Part shown: piece after piece, positions 9,901 to 16,627 of the stretch
Numbering within the stretch: the first letter of the stretch is position 1
Layout of the letters: each line of letters begins with the position of its first letter
Assembly (NCBI RefSeq): GCF_013394655.1
Contig: NZ_CP053351.1
Location: 744,001 to 808,000, forward strand
Source of the DNA: Winogradskyella schleiferi
Lineage (GTDB): Bacteria; Bacteroidota; Bacteroidia; Flavobacteriales; Flavobacteriaceae
DNA length: 64,000 bases
Direction: 5' to 3'
The notes under the pieces: model-generated
What the model was told of the DNA's origin: nothing
Database searches by the model: none
The model's input: only the letters and a program-made list of their open reading frames with translations
Program-made: the position numbers and the translations under genes

Positions 9901-10085
9901 CGTTGTTGGGTGTTTTCCGTCTTAACCGCATTTTTATAAATAGTCTCTACCAATTCCGAAGCACTTTTTGTAAGTCCGTCGTTTTCGAGTTTGGATACTT
10001 CTTTCCATTGATTTTCAAAATCATTTTGGGCATTGGAAAAAGAAGCGAAGCAGATGAGCATAAGTAATGATATATAGTGTTTCAT
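3912..10085 (-). CDS. Alpha-2-macroglobulin family protein, very large, with thioester motif
   Basis: A 2057-residue exported protein. The signal peptide MKHYISLLMLICFASFSNAQ fixes the start; the longer frame begins at an upstream TTG and would bury it. Bacterial A2Ms trap proteases by a bait/thioester mechanism at the cell envelope. Visible parts in order: an N-terminal helical region of about 400 residues, an MG2-type domain (FTDRSIYRPGQTVYFKG), further MG-like domains, the A2M domain (NETAFFFPQL...ALTKWKLQLLAHT) and the thioester motif YPYDCNEQ with Cys1487, followed by the alpha-toroid region. Odd points: a SusC-like VVTVGYG motif near 1205-1211, and two short segments (SSSPLGKLEG and MPAGRQ) that coincide with palindromic repeat DNA. 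There is no penicillin-binding-protein neighbour as in the E. coli pbpC pair. Family secure; target unknown. Confidence 0.93.
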   Translation of the reverse strand: MKHYISLLMLICFASFSNAQNDFENQWKEVSKLENDGLTKSASELVETIYKNAVKTENTQQRIKALLHISKYMLTLEEDAQLNIVNRFKSEIDATKDIVTKHLLENMLATMYWHYFQQSRYQFYNRTKTSEKVSDDFRTWDLETIFNEIHKYYQRSLENADLLQEESLNEYSILLNEVKNSKTYRPTLYDLLSHNALSFYKTDENSITQPAYKFTIDNADFISDSELFLNVNLTSKDTLSLQRNALKIFQNLLKFHRKDQVSKAFVDVDIERLNFVKQHATFSNSEDLLLETLMSKSDELKVSELSTLYDYEIATVYQKQGNSFNNNLEDNVINTRNRWKLKEAIELCTSAIAKFPESIGAQKCKVLIAQIQQPSLQLQAEEFIGINVPSRILVTYKTLENLDFKIYKVSQSQIERFNGIYRADEKRAFFKNLNPVETFSSALKTEGDYQNHGTEIVVPNLANGLYLIKANTNSDTDVFATAHIQVTDVALVESSENESHFYQVINRHDGKPMTNITAELSYSNNQNDKRLTKRFTTDRFGKFEFSKDNKYYRNVQIKINSKDDTGYFGDYYINRTYNQNTSNDTQYHTFLFTDRSIYRPGQTVYFKGIITQSKDGKSSVADDKEITAELHNVNGEKVSELKFVTNEFGSFHGEFIHPNGGLTGQFYIRTLSNTVGSGHHYFSVEEYKRPKFKPEFQPITETYKVNDCITVKGTAIAFAGSNITDAKVVYRVKRNVRFPGWYYWRRPYFNSEAQEITFGDTKTNAKGEFEITFKAIPDESVSKDNLPVFNYEVTADVTDINGETRSTSTIVNVGYHAMTLNIVAPQKIDKETKEIELTLTSQNLNGEFIPTKGELKIYKLNAPDRVLRTRPWQAPDYQTLSNGEFIKLFPHEPYDNEGQLTNWPKGEEVYSTSFDTENAKTITLKKLNKWESGQYILVAESKDKFGQTVKDQIFTALFSDKDKTVADNQLYEAQLNKTSYETNSMAKLTLGSAAENLTVTVEIEKDNTIIMTQLVELNDSKKTITIPVLESDLGGFAVHTSFAAFNEFHSQSFNVNVPYPKTDLEIETTTFRDKLQPGQDETWSFKIKGPKGDKVSAELLASMYDASLDEFRAHNWNFNPIHNPVYYGRIHKNSGQSFGTTHFRLFNNFNVNQSYPYQGFDQLNWFGFYLGNDFFVKRSISYSNRVSAPQADLMAMEDSAEMEEVVTVGYGETTKTESDKEWNPKNSDGSNPNQNKKEIDLDNIQIRKNLNETAFFFPQLQTDAEGNVSFNFKAPEALTKWKLQLLAHTKILESAVTQLETVTQKELMVIPNAPRFLREGDEITISTKIANLTENELSGVAQLILTDALTGKIITESLIRTQASSSPLGKLEGASFLVSSKGNTQVSWILGIPEGLQAVQYKVIAKAGDFSDGEQNALPVLSNRMLVTETLPMWVRSNQTKTFTLDKLKNNTSTTLTNHKLTLEITSNPAWYAVQALPYLMEYPYDCNEQTFSRYYANALAQHIVKSNPKIEAVFKQWKSTDALLSNLEKNQELKSLLIQETPWLRNAESETEQKKRIALLFDLNKMTNELQSALRKLRNNQHSSGAWPWFNGGRDNRFITQHIIAGFGHLKQLNVRQDPVEGFSENQMIQNALQYLDTEFVQEYKDLRKYNKNADLSKDHLSHTQLHYLYTRSFYPEHTPSKEVKKIMDYYQTQIQKYWLRRSLYDKGLMALTMHRMADAKTAAKIVNSLKETSITSEELGMYWKNNTNSWYWYQAPIETQALMVEVFSEVGNVIQSDLSEEAKTKAEANNLKDIDNLKIWLLKNKQTNSWKTTKATSEAVYALLLQGSDWLSVTEQVEVKVGNETISPSTLDNVKVEAGTGYYKTSWNGSEITPEKADVTITKTMPAGRQKGGGIAWGALYWQYFEDLDNITSADTPLKLSKKLFIKSNTANGEEITEITSNSILKVGDLIRVRIELRTDRTMEFVHLKDMRAAGLEPINVLSQYKWQDGLGYYESTKDAATNFFMDYLPKGVYVFEYDLRVNNAGDMSNGISTIQSMYAPEFSSHSEGIRISVD
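4411..4426. repeat. 16-bp perfect palindrome inside the A2M gene
   Basis: TGCCTGCCGGCAGGCA is a perfect palindrome, GC-rich in an otherwise AT-rich gene. Read with the gene it supplies Met-Pro-Ala-Gly-Arg-Gln, inserted between ITK-T and KGGGIAWGALYWQ. The surrounding protein is conserved A2M C-terminal sequence, so this looks like an in-frame repeat insertion. Confidence 0.75.
5957..5993 (-). repeat. Palindromic repeat element inside the A2M gene
   Basis: Contains the perfect inverted repeat CTTCCCC-TCT-GGGGAAG (5976-5992), followed on the minus strand by CTAGAAGGGGCTTCTTTT. The same layout, TCCCC-nnn-GGGGA then TAG, GGGG and a T-run, occurs between rplQ and carA near 61112-61142, which marks it as a dispersed intergenic-type element. 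Here it is read in frame as SSSPLGKLEGASF. Confidence 0.65.
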
Positions 10086-10207
10086 ATGATAGTATTTATT
10101 ACAAAAAACATTCAAAATGTATTCCAAAAACAGACCAAATGAGTAAAAGGTTCATTTCGATGAGTGAAGTTAACAATTTGTTGAGGAAACTGAACGTTAT
10201 TAAATCA

Positions 10208-10215
10208 TATATTTG
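10208..10215 (+). promoter_or_regulatory. Putative -7 element of the TPR-protein promoter
   Basis: TATATTTG matches TAnnTTTG exactly, 20 nt before the start codon. A TTG at 10181-10183 is upstream, but the 24-nt spacing is longer than the usual 18-20. Confidence 0.5.
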
Positions 10216-10235
10216 TCCGATAACCGAATATTAAT

Positions 10236-11189
10236 ATGCTGAGATTTCTGTTTGTTTTATTGTTGTCTTCGTTTTGTTATTCCCAAACGTCTATAGCAAA
10301 TGCTGAGGCGTTTATAGCGAATAAAGAATACGTAAAGGCACAAAACGAAATGACCGATTTTTTAGTATCGAATCCAAACGATATGAAGGCCATTGAACTT
10401 TTAGGCGAAGCCTATGGCTATCAGAAAAAATGGGATGAAGCCATTGCACAATTTCAAATTTTAAAACAGAAACGACCAGAAAATGCAGACTACCATTATA
10501 AATATGGTGGTGCTTTAGGCATGAAAGCATTAAGCATAAGTAAATTAAAAGCCCTCGCCATTATAGGCGACGTTAAATATTCTTTTATAAAAGCAGCTCA
10601 ATTAGACCCAAACCATATCGAAGCACGTTGGGCTCTGGTGGAGTTATACGTGTCCTTGCCAGGTATTATAGGCGGTAGTAATGACAAAGCTTTAAGATAT
10701 GCCAATGAGTTACAAAATCTGTCAAAAGTCGATGGCTACTTAGCTAAAGGTTATGTTTACGAATATGATGACGAACCAGAACTGGCCGAAAAATATTACA
10801 GATTGGCCATAAAGGTAGGCGGTTCTGTAACCTGTTATGAAAAGTTGACTAAATTCTACGAAGGTCAACACCAACCAGAAAAAGCCATTGGTAATTTAGA
10901 AGAAGCGAAAGACAAACACCAACGCAATGCAATGCACTATCAAATCGGAAAAGTTTGTGCAGATTATAATATTCAGCTCAATAAAGGTGAGAAGTGTATT
11001 AAAGCCTATTTAACCAATCACTCGGCTCAGGATGGCGTACCAAAAGAATGGGCTTATTATCGCTTGGCGCAAATTTATAAGCACAAGGATAATAAGTCTG
11101 AAGCCCTAAATTGGATTAATAAAGCGATTGCTGGTTTGCCCGAAATACAAGTCTTTAAGGACGAAAAATCAGCAATTTCCGAGCTATAG
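10236..11189 (+). CDS. Secreted TPR-repeat protein
   Basis: A 317-residue protein with a signal peptide (MLRFLFVLLLSSFCYSQ) and tetratricopeptide repeats over most of its length; clear TPR-like units include DMKAIELLGEAYGYQKKWDEA, NADYHYKYGGALGMKAL and PKEWAYYRLAQIYKHKDNKSE. TPR solenoids mediate protein-protein contacts; this one should work in the periplasm or on the outer membrane. It has its own promoter-like element and is separated from the downstream tetR operon by a palindrome, so it is probably monocistronic. No enzyme motif is seen and the specific role is unknown. Confidence 0.8.
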   Translation: MLRFLFVLLLSSFCYSQTSIANAEAFIANKEYVKAQNEMTDFLVSNPNDMKAIELLGEAYGYQKKWDEAIAQFQILKQKRPENADYHYKYGGALGMKALSISKLKALAIIGDVKYSFIKAAQLDPNHIEARWALVELYVSLPGIIGGSNDKALRYANELQNLSKVDGYLAKGYVYEYDDEPELAEKYYRLAIKVGGSVTCYEKLTKFYEGQHQPEKAIGNLEEAKDKHQRNAMHYQIGKVCADYNIQLNKGEKCIKAYLTNHSAQDGVPKEWAYYRLAQIYKHKDNKSEALNWINKAIAGLPEIQVFKDEKSAISEL

Positions 11190-11219
11190 GTTAATTTTCA
11201 TCATTTATATTTTAGAGTT

Positions 11220-11237
11220 CATCCTAATTATAGGATG
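11220..11237. promoter_or_regulatory. 18-bp palindrome upstream of tetR
   Basis: CATCCTA-ATTA-TAGGATG is a perfect 7-4-7 inverted repeat, 31 nt after the TPR gene and 42 nt before the tetR -7 box. There is no T-run on either side, so a protein-binding site is as likely as a terminator. Confidence 0.4.
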
Positions 11238-11263
11238 CTAAATAATTGTTAAATACCCAAAAT

Positions 11264-11280
11264 TAATAGTAATACTATTA
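11264..11280. promoter_or_regulatory. Candidate TetR operator overlapping the -7 box
   Basis: TAATAGT-AAT-ACTATTA is a perfect 7-3-7 inverted repeat whose last two bases are the first two of the TATATTTG -7 element. Size, symmetry and position are what is expected for an autoregulatory TetR-family operator; this is inferred from position, not shown. Confidence 0.55.
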
Positions 11281-11286
11281 TATTTG
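11279..11286 (+). promoter_or_regulatory. -7 element of the tetR-exporter operon promoter
   Basis: TATATTTG, an exact TAnnTTTG match, 18 nt before the ATG at 11305. It includes the in-frame TTG at 11284, ruling that codon out as a start. No good TTG at -33; a weak promoter or one needing help is possible. Confidence 0.6.
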
Positions 11287-11304
11287 CAATTAAATATTTT
11301 AGTT

Positions 11305-11979
11305 ATGATTAATTTACTTTCAAATTTAAAGATTCAGGTACCTGATAAAATTTACATAAAAGATCCAGAATCATCAGATTTAGGAAAGCGCATTATTGAA
11401 CATAGTATTCTTTTAATAGATGATATTGGTTTTGACAGTTTTACCTTTAAGAAGCTGGGTTTAAAAATTGGATCTAACGAAAGTTCTATTTATCGTTATT
11501 TTGAAAGTAAGCATAAGCTCCTTCTATATCTTACCTCTTGGTATTGGGCTTGGATTGAATATCAGATGGTGTTTGCCACATTTAATATGAAAGATCACAA
11601 GGAACAATTATTCAAAGCCATTGAAATCGTCACTCAAAAGATAAAACAAGATGTAGCCTTTGATCATATTGATGAAATCGTACTAAATAGAATTATTATC
11701 AACGAAAATTCTAAATCGTTTCTAACCAAAGAAGTGGATAGCGAAAATAAAGAAGGCTATTTTATAGTATACAAACGTTTAGTGAAACGCTTAAGTGATA
11801 TGATTTCCAATAATAATTCAGATTATAAATTTTCACTGACTTTAGCGAGTACAATTGTAGATGGTGCACTTCATCAGCACTATTTGGCTGATCACTTTAC
11901 ATCAATTACAGACTGTGATGGCAACACCACACCAACAGATTTCTTTAAAGAGTTGACCATTAAAACCATTAATAAATAA
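11305..11979 (+). CDS. TetR/AcrR-family transcriptional regulator
   Basis: A 224-residue one-component regulator. The N-terminal DNA-binding domain spans about residues 25-80: helix GKRIIEHSILLIDDIGF, then the HTH DSFTFKKLGLKIGSNESSIYRYFESKHKLL with the characteristic YRYF of TetR recognition helices. The C-terminal ligand/dimer domain is not recognisable to a subfamily. It lies 2 nt before the ABC exporter gene, so it is almost certainly cotranscribed with the exporter it is likely to control, and a palindrome overlaps its own promoter. The ATG was chosen because the longer TTG start falls within the -7 element. Confidence 0.88.
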   Translation: MINLLSNLKIQVPDKIYIKDPESSDLGKRIIEHSILLIDDIGFDSFTFKKLGLKIGSNESSIYRYFESKHKLLLYLTSWYWAWIEYQMVFATFNMKDHKEQLFKAIEIVTQKIKQDVAFDHIDEIVLNRIIINENSKSFLTKEVDSENKEGYFIVYKRLVKRLSDMISNNNSDYKFSLTLASTIVDGALHQHYLADHFTSITDCDGNTTPTDFFKELTIKTINK

Positions 11980-11981
11980 TT

Positions 11982-13643
11982 ATGGCAGAAAAAAAAACAG
12001 TAATGTCTCCTTGGCAAAGGCTAGTGGGTCTTTTAAAATTAGAGAAAAGAGATGTTTTACAGGTCATCTACTACGCCATTTTTTCTGGCTTTTTAGCACT
12101 TACATTGCCTTTGGGAATACAGGCTATAATCAATTTAATACAAGGTGCTCAGGTAAGTACGTCCTGGATTATTCTTGTCATTCTGGTAACCGTAGGTGTT
12201 GCATTTGTAGGAATATTGCAATTAATGCAAATGCGAATTATTGAAACTATTCAACAACGTATTTTTACAAGGGCCTCTTTTGAATTTACCTATCGTTTTC
12301 CAAAGCTAAAGATGGATGAGTTACGCAACAGTTATCCACCTGAATTGGCAAATCGATTTTTTGATACTTTGAATATCCAAAAAGGTTTGGCTAAGATTTT
12401 AGTGGATATTCCTGCGGCAATTCTCCAAATCGTATTTGCTTTGATATTGTTATCCTTTTACCATCCGTTTTTTATTGCTTTCGGAATTTTGCTATTAATT
12501 CTTATCTATATCGTATTTAAGTTCACGGCTAAAAAAGGTATGGACACAAGTCTTATGGAATCCAAAAATAAATATAAGGTCGCCCATTGGATACAAGAAG
12601 TCGCAAGGGCTGTAGTCAGCTTCAAACTTTCTGGTAAGACCAGCTTAGCTATTGAAAAAAACGATGAATTGGTAAACGAATATCTGGTGGCAAGAGAAAG
12701 TCATTTTAGAATTTTAGTTATTCAATTTATTCAAATGATAGGCTTTAAGGTTATAGTTACGGCTGGTTTGTTATTGATTGGTGGATTATTGGTTTTAAAT
12801 CAAGAAATGAATATCGGTCAATTCGTTGCTGCAGAAATTATAATTCTTCTCGTCATTGCATCAGTTGAAAAACTCATTTTAGGTTTGGAGTCCTTTTATG
12901 ATGTACTTACCTCTTTAGAGAAAATGGGTCAGGTTGTGGATAAGGAATTGGAAATGCAAGAAGGAGATAAACCAGAATTCAAAAACGACTTTAATATTGA
13001 ATTGGATAATGTGTCTTATAAGGTACCAGATAAAGATGATGCGATCATTAAAGATGTCTCATTGGTCATTAAACCAAAGAGCCGACTATTGGTAAAAGGC
13101 GAAAGTGGTTCGGGTAAATCGAGTTTACTCCGTTTAATTGGTGGAATCATAGAGCCTACATATGGAAAAGTATATTTAGATAAATTTATGTTACGCAACG
13201 TTAATCTCAACCATTATCGAAGTCACTTAGGATTATCTCTAGCGGATGAAACGCCTTTTGAAGGTACCATCAGGGAAAACATAACTTTTGGAAATCCAGA
13301 TGTCTCAGATGAGCAATTAATGTGGGCCATCGAGAATGTTGGACTGTATCAATTTATTAAGGAAAGTTCTAAAGGCCTCAATACCATATTATATCCAGAG
13401 GGTAAGCAGATTTCATTTACAATTGCTAAAAAAATTGTATTGGCCAGAGCTATAGTAAACAAACCAAAGGTGCTTATTTTAGAAGATCCATTAGAGCATT
13501 TTGAGGCAAAAGAAGTCAAGAAAATCATTTCGTTCTTAACCAGTGATGACAATCCTTGGGCTCTAGTTGTTGTAAGTATGAGTAATGATTGGTCACAAAG
13601 TTGTACTCAAGTGGTGACCCTTAAAAAAGGTGAAATTATTTAA
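11982..13643 (+). CDS. ABC exporter (membrane domain fused to a degenerate ATP-binding domain)
   Basis: A 553-residue half-transporter of the type I secretion/exporter class: a six-helix membrane domain (about 20-320) fused to a nucleotide-binding domain (about 335-553). Walker A is intact (GESGSGKSS, 373-381). The signature normally LSGGQ reads ISFTI (477-481) although the following AKKIVLARAI aligns well. Walker B/catalytic residues read LILED (498-502) instead of LILDE, and the H-loop position reads VVSMSND (530-536) with no histidine. There is no C39 peptidase domain. Genes for an HlyD adaptor and a TolC channel follow within 10 nt and 2 nt, so this should be the inner-membrane part of a tripartite export system; substrate unknown. 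Confidence 0.88.
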   Translation: MAEKKTVMSPWQRLVGLLKLEKRDVLQVIYYAIFSGFLALTLPLGIQAIINLIQGAQVSTSWIILVILVTVGVAFVGILQLMQMRIIETIQQRIFTRASFEFTYRFPKLKMDELRNSYPPELANRFFDTLNIQKGLAKILVDIPAAILQIVFALILLSFYHPFFIAFGILLLILIYIVFKFTAKKGMDTSLMESKNKYKVAHWIQEVARAVVSFKLSGKTSLAIEKNDELVNEYLVARESHFRILVIQFIQMIGFKVIVTAGLLLIGGLLVLNQEMNIGQFVAAEIIILLVIASVEKLILGLESFYDVLTSLEKMGQVVDKELEMQEGDKPEFKNDFNIELDNVSYKVPDKDDAIIKDVSLVIKPKSRLLVKGESGSGKSSLLRLIGGIIEPTYGKVYLDKFMLRNVNLNHYRSHLGLSLADETPFEGTIRENITFGNPDVSDEQLMWAIENVGLYQFIKESSKGLNTILYPEGKQISFTIAKKIVLARAIVNKPKVLILEDPLEHFEAKEVKKIISFLTSDDNPWALVVVSMSNDWSQSCTQVVTLKKGEII

Positions 13644-13653
13644 AGAACATTTT

Positions 13654-15000
13654 ATGCTAAATATATCTCATAATCAATTACATAAATCGGTGGATATCTC
13701 GGATTCCAAATCAGGAAAACGCGTATTTCACGGACGATACTATATGTATTTCAATCGTTTCTTAGGAGCGTTTGCCATCATCGGAATCATCATTCTATTT
13801 CTACCTTGGACGCAAAACATAACAGGGAGAGGTAACGTAACCACGTTGACGCCAGACCAAAGACCACAAACCATTCAATCTCCAATTCCTGGTAGAATAG
13901 AGATTTGGTTGGTTAGGGAAGGTGATTTTGTTGCTAAAGGTGATACGATTATGAAAATCTCAGAAATTAAAAGCGAATATTTTGATCCTAATTTGGTGGA
14001 GCGTACCGCTCAGCAACGTGATGCTAAATCACAATCCGTAGGTTCTTATGAAGAAAAAGTAAAAGCACTAAACCGACAAATTGATGCCTTAGCCAATGAG
14101 CGTGGTCTGAAGTTAGAGCAAGCGAAAAATAAATTGCTTCAAGCGAAACTTAAGGTGCAAAGTGATAGCATTGATTTTGAAGCAGCCAAGACCAATAAGC
14201 AAATTGCAGAACGTCAATTTGACCGTACAGTAACATTACAAGAAGAAGGTTTTAAAGCCACAAAGGATGTTGAGGACAAGCGATTAAAACTTCAGGAAAC
14301 AGAAGCAAAATTAATATCACAGGAAAATAAATTATTAGCGAGCAAGAACGAGGTACTCAATGCGCAATTCGAAATTTCGAGAGTCAATGCTGAATATTCT
14401 GATAAGATTTCCAAAGCGCAAAGTGATAAGTTTACAGCACAATCGAGTCAGTTTGATACCGAAGCCCAAGTATCTAAATTAGACAATGAATATTCTAATT
14501 ACAAAATGCGAAACGATTTACTATTTATTACGGCGCCTTACGATGGTTACATTAATAAAGCGATAAGAGGAGGCGTAGGGCAAACCTTTAAGGAAGGTGA
14601 AGCATTGGTCGGCATCATGCCAGCTGAGGTGGATTTGGCTGTAGAAACTTTTGTAGAACCTATTGATTTGCCTTTATTAAATTTAGGAGAAAAAGTGCGC
14701 GTGCAATTCGATGGTTGGCCTGCTATCGTTTTCAGTGGTTGGCCAAATGTGTCTTACGGAACTTATGGTGCCAAAGTGGTGGCTGTAGAAAATTTTATTA
14801 GCGACAACGGTAAGTTTAGAGTGCTTCTAGCACCAGATGAAGAAGCCGAAAAATGGCCAGAAGCAATTAGAGCTGGATCAGGTGCCTACACTATGGCGTT
14901 ATTGGATGATGTACCAATTTGGTTCGAGTTATGGCGAAAATTGAATGGATTCCCACCTAATTATTATCAACCTGAAGGCGCAACCGCTAAAAAGAAATAA
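13654..15000 (+). CDS. HlyD-family membrane fusion (periplasmic adaptor) protein
   Basis: A 448-residue adaptor linking an inner-membrane ABC exporter to an outer-membrane channel. One N-terminal membrane helix (about 34-54, FLGAFAIIGIIILFLPW), then a split biotinyl-lipoyl domain (IQSPIPGRIEIWLVREGDFVAKGD), a long alpha-helical coiled-coil hairpin (about 105-265, rich in Lys/Gln/Glu), the second lipoyl half (FITAPYDGYI) and a beta-barrel/membrane-proximal C-terminus. The ATG 10 nt after the ABC stop was chosen; an in-frame GTG 24 nt upstream would overlap the ABC gene and is less likely. Third gene of the tetR operon. Confidence 0.9.
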   Translation: MLNISHNQLHKSVDISDSKSGKRVFHGRYYMYFNRFLGAFAIIGIIILFLPWTQNITGRGNVTTLTPDQRPQTIQSPIPGRIEIWLVREGDFVAKGDTIMKISEIKSEYFDPNLVERTAQQRDAKSQSVGSYEEKVKALNRQIDALANERGLKLEQAKNKLLQAKLKVQSDSIDFEAAKTNKQIAERQFDRTVTLQEEGFKATKDVEDKRLKLQETEAKLISQENKLLASKNEVLNAQFEISRVNAEYSDKISKAQSDKFTAQSSQFDTEAQVSKLDNEYSNYKMRNDLLFITAPYDGYINKAIRGGVGQTFKEGEALVGIMPAEVDLAVETFVEPIDLPLLNLGEKVRVQFDGWPAIVFSGWPNVSYGTYGAKVVAVENFISDNGKFRVLLAPDEEAEKWPEAIRAGSGAYTMALLDDVPIWFELWRKLNGFPPNYYQPEGATAKKK

Positions 15001-15002
15001 GA

Positions 15003-16406
15003 ATGAGATTCATAGTTACAATAGTTCTTATAGGCTTTAGTTATATTGGGTTTTCTCAAACGGAGGACTTATCTAATAGGCTTCGTTTTGATGAATACTT
15101 AGGATACGTTAAAAAATTCCACCCGATTGTGAAGCAAGCAGAATTGGTGATTGATGAAAGTCAGGCCAAATTGATGAAATCCCGTGGAGCTTTCGATCCA
15201 AAGATTGAAGTTGATTACGGTAGAAAGCAATTCAAAAACACGGAATATTATGATAAACTTAATGGAATCTTTAAAATTCCGACTTGGTTTGGCGTAGAAT
15301 TAAAAGCAGTGTTTGAAGAAAACTCTGGAGACTATTTAAATCCTGAAAATTTTGTACCAGAAGATGGTTTGTACAGCGCAGGTGTTTCTGTGCCTCTAGG
15401 TCAAGGATTGTTGATTAATAATCGAATGGCAGCATTAAAACAAGCCAAGTTATTTAGGGAACAAGCCAAAGCAGATCGCGATTTATACGTCAACAACATA
15501 TTGTTTGAAGCGTCTTTGGTGTATTTCGAATGGTTACAAGCGTATAATGAACTGAAGCTATTTGAAAATATTTTGACCAATGCCCAACAACGTTATGATG
15601 GCGTGCAAAAAGGTGTTGAGGTTGGTGAGAATGCTGAAATTGATGCTACCGAAGCCAGAATTGCAGTCAACAATAGAAAATTGGGTTTAGAGCAATCTAA
15701 GGTGAAATTGATAAAAGCAGCTTTGGAACTGTCTAATTTTTTATGGTTGGACAATAATGTTCCAGTTGAGTTACAGCCCAATGTGATTCCTGACATAAAT
15801 TCAGAACCAATTATAGATGCTACTTTTAATATCAATCAATTACGGAGTGATGACGTTGTGTTAGAAAACCATCCAAAAATGGTGTCCTTAGGTTATAAGT
15901 TAGAAGGTTTAGAAGTGGATACAAGATTAAAGGCGAATAAATTGTTACCGAGAATTGATGTGGAATATAATTTCTTAACTGAAACGCCAGAAGTCGTCAG
16001 AACACTTAATACTGCGGAATATAAAGGAGGCGTAAATCTAAGTTTTCCATTGTTTTTAAGAAAAGAACGTGGCGATTTAAAGCTAGCAAAACTAAAATTA
16101 CAAGACACGGAATACGAACGCGATGCCACGCGTGTTAATCTTCAAAATAAAATCAATGCTTTAAGACAAGAATTGGAATCTTATAGTGCACAAAATGAAA
16201 TTACAACAGAAATGGTGTCGGATTATCAGCAAATGCTACTTGCAGAAGAACGAAAATTTGAGCTAGGGGAAAGTTCGCTGTTTTTGGTAAACTCTAGAGA
16301 ATCGAAATTGATTGACGGACAATTAAAAGCTATAGAAATACAGAATAAATTTTTTAGTACCAAGGCGAAGTTATTTAATAGTTTGGCAGTGAATCCGGAT
16401 TTGTAA
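15003..16406 (+). CDS. TolC-family outer-membrane channel protein
   Basis: A 467-residue outer-membrane efflux protein with a signal peptide (MRFIVTIVLIGFSYIGFSQ). It shows the two internally similar halves of the OEP fold: long amphipathic helices with alternating short beta segments, e.g. FDPKIEVDYGRK and the second-half counterpart LLPRIDVEYNFL. It starts 2 nt after the hlyD stop, completing a regulator-ABC-adaptor-channel set, so the operon encodes a full route from cytosol to exterior. No further gene follows on this strand for 220 nt, which marks the operon end, although no strong terminator is seen. Confidence 0.9.
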   Translation: MRFIVTIVLIGFSYIGFSQTEDLSNRLRFDEYLGYVKKFHPIVKQAELVIDESQAKLMKSRGAFDPKIEVDYGRKQFKNTEYYDKLNGIFKIPTWFGVELKAVFEENSGDYLNPENFVPEDGLYSAGVSVPLGQGLLINNRMAALKQAKLFREQAKADRDLYVNNILFEASLVYFEWLQAYNELKLFENILTNAQQRYDGVQKGVEVGENAEIDATEARIAVNNRKLGLEQSKVKLIKAALELSNFLWLDNNVPVELQPNVIPDINSEPIIDATFNINQLRSDDVVLENHPKMVSLGYKLEGLEVDTRLKANKLLPRIDVEYNFLTETPEVVRTLNTAEYKGGVNLSFPLFLRKERGDLKLAKLKLQDTEYERDATRVNLQNKINALRQELESYSAQNEITTEMVSDYQQMLLAEERKFELGESSLFLVNSRESKLIDGQLKAIEIQNKFFSTKAKLFNSLAVNPDL

Positions 16407-16627
16407 AATAATAAGTTTTTAGTCTCGCAAAGCTATATGGACAAAAAAATGGATTTTTTGAAGCATGAATTTACGCTGGCCTTTTTAAGTTGAGGTAATT
16501 TCATTGCAGTATCGTTTTAAAAGAATAGTCTTTGTGCTTTTGTGTCTTTACGAGAGATTTTTATTCGAATCAAGACTTTGCGAGCCGATAATTTGGAATT
16601 TGAGTTTTGTAAGTTGATATTTGTTAA
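16407..16627. other. Intergenic spacer tolC-mpl
   Basis: No gene seen. It contains a degenerate CTTTGTG/CTTTTGTGTCTTTACGAGA block (about 16529-16560), similar in layout to 3821-3851, and ends with the putative mpl promoter. Confidence 0.4.
16592..16623 (+). promoter_or_regulatory. Putative mpl promoter
   Basis: TTTG (16592-16595), 20-nt spacer, GATATTTG (16616-16623). The -7 box ends 4 nt before the mpl ATG, so the mRNA would begin at or near the start codon (leaderless). Confidence 0.5.

Noticed and set aside
4123..9939. Several open frames of 60-224 codons antisense to the A2M gene
   Set aside because: No family resemblance, no start context, and they mirror the codon pattern of the sense gene.
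10086..10127. 14-residue N-terminal extension of the A2M protein
   Set aside because: Starts with TTG and would bury the signal peptide.
13630..13653. GTG start for the HlyD-family gene overlapping the ABC gene
   Set aside because: ATG 24 nt later fits the gap pattern of the operon and the family N-terminus.
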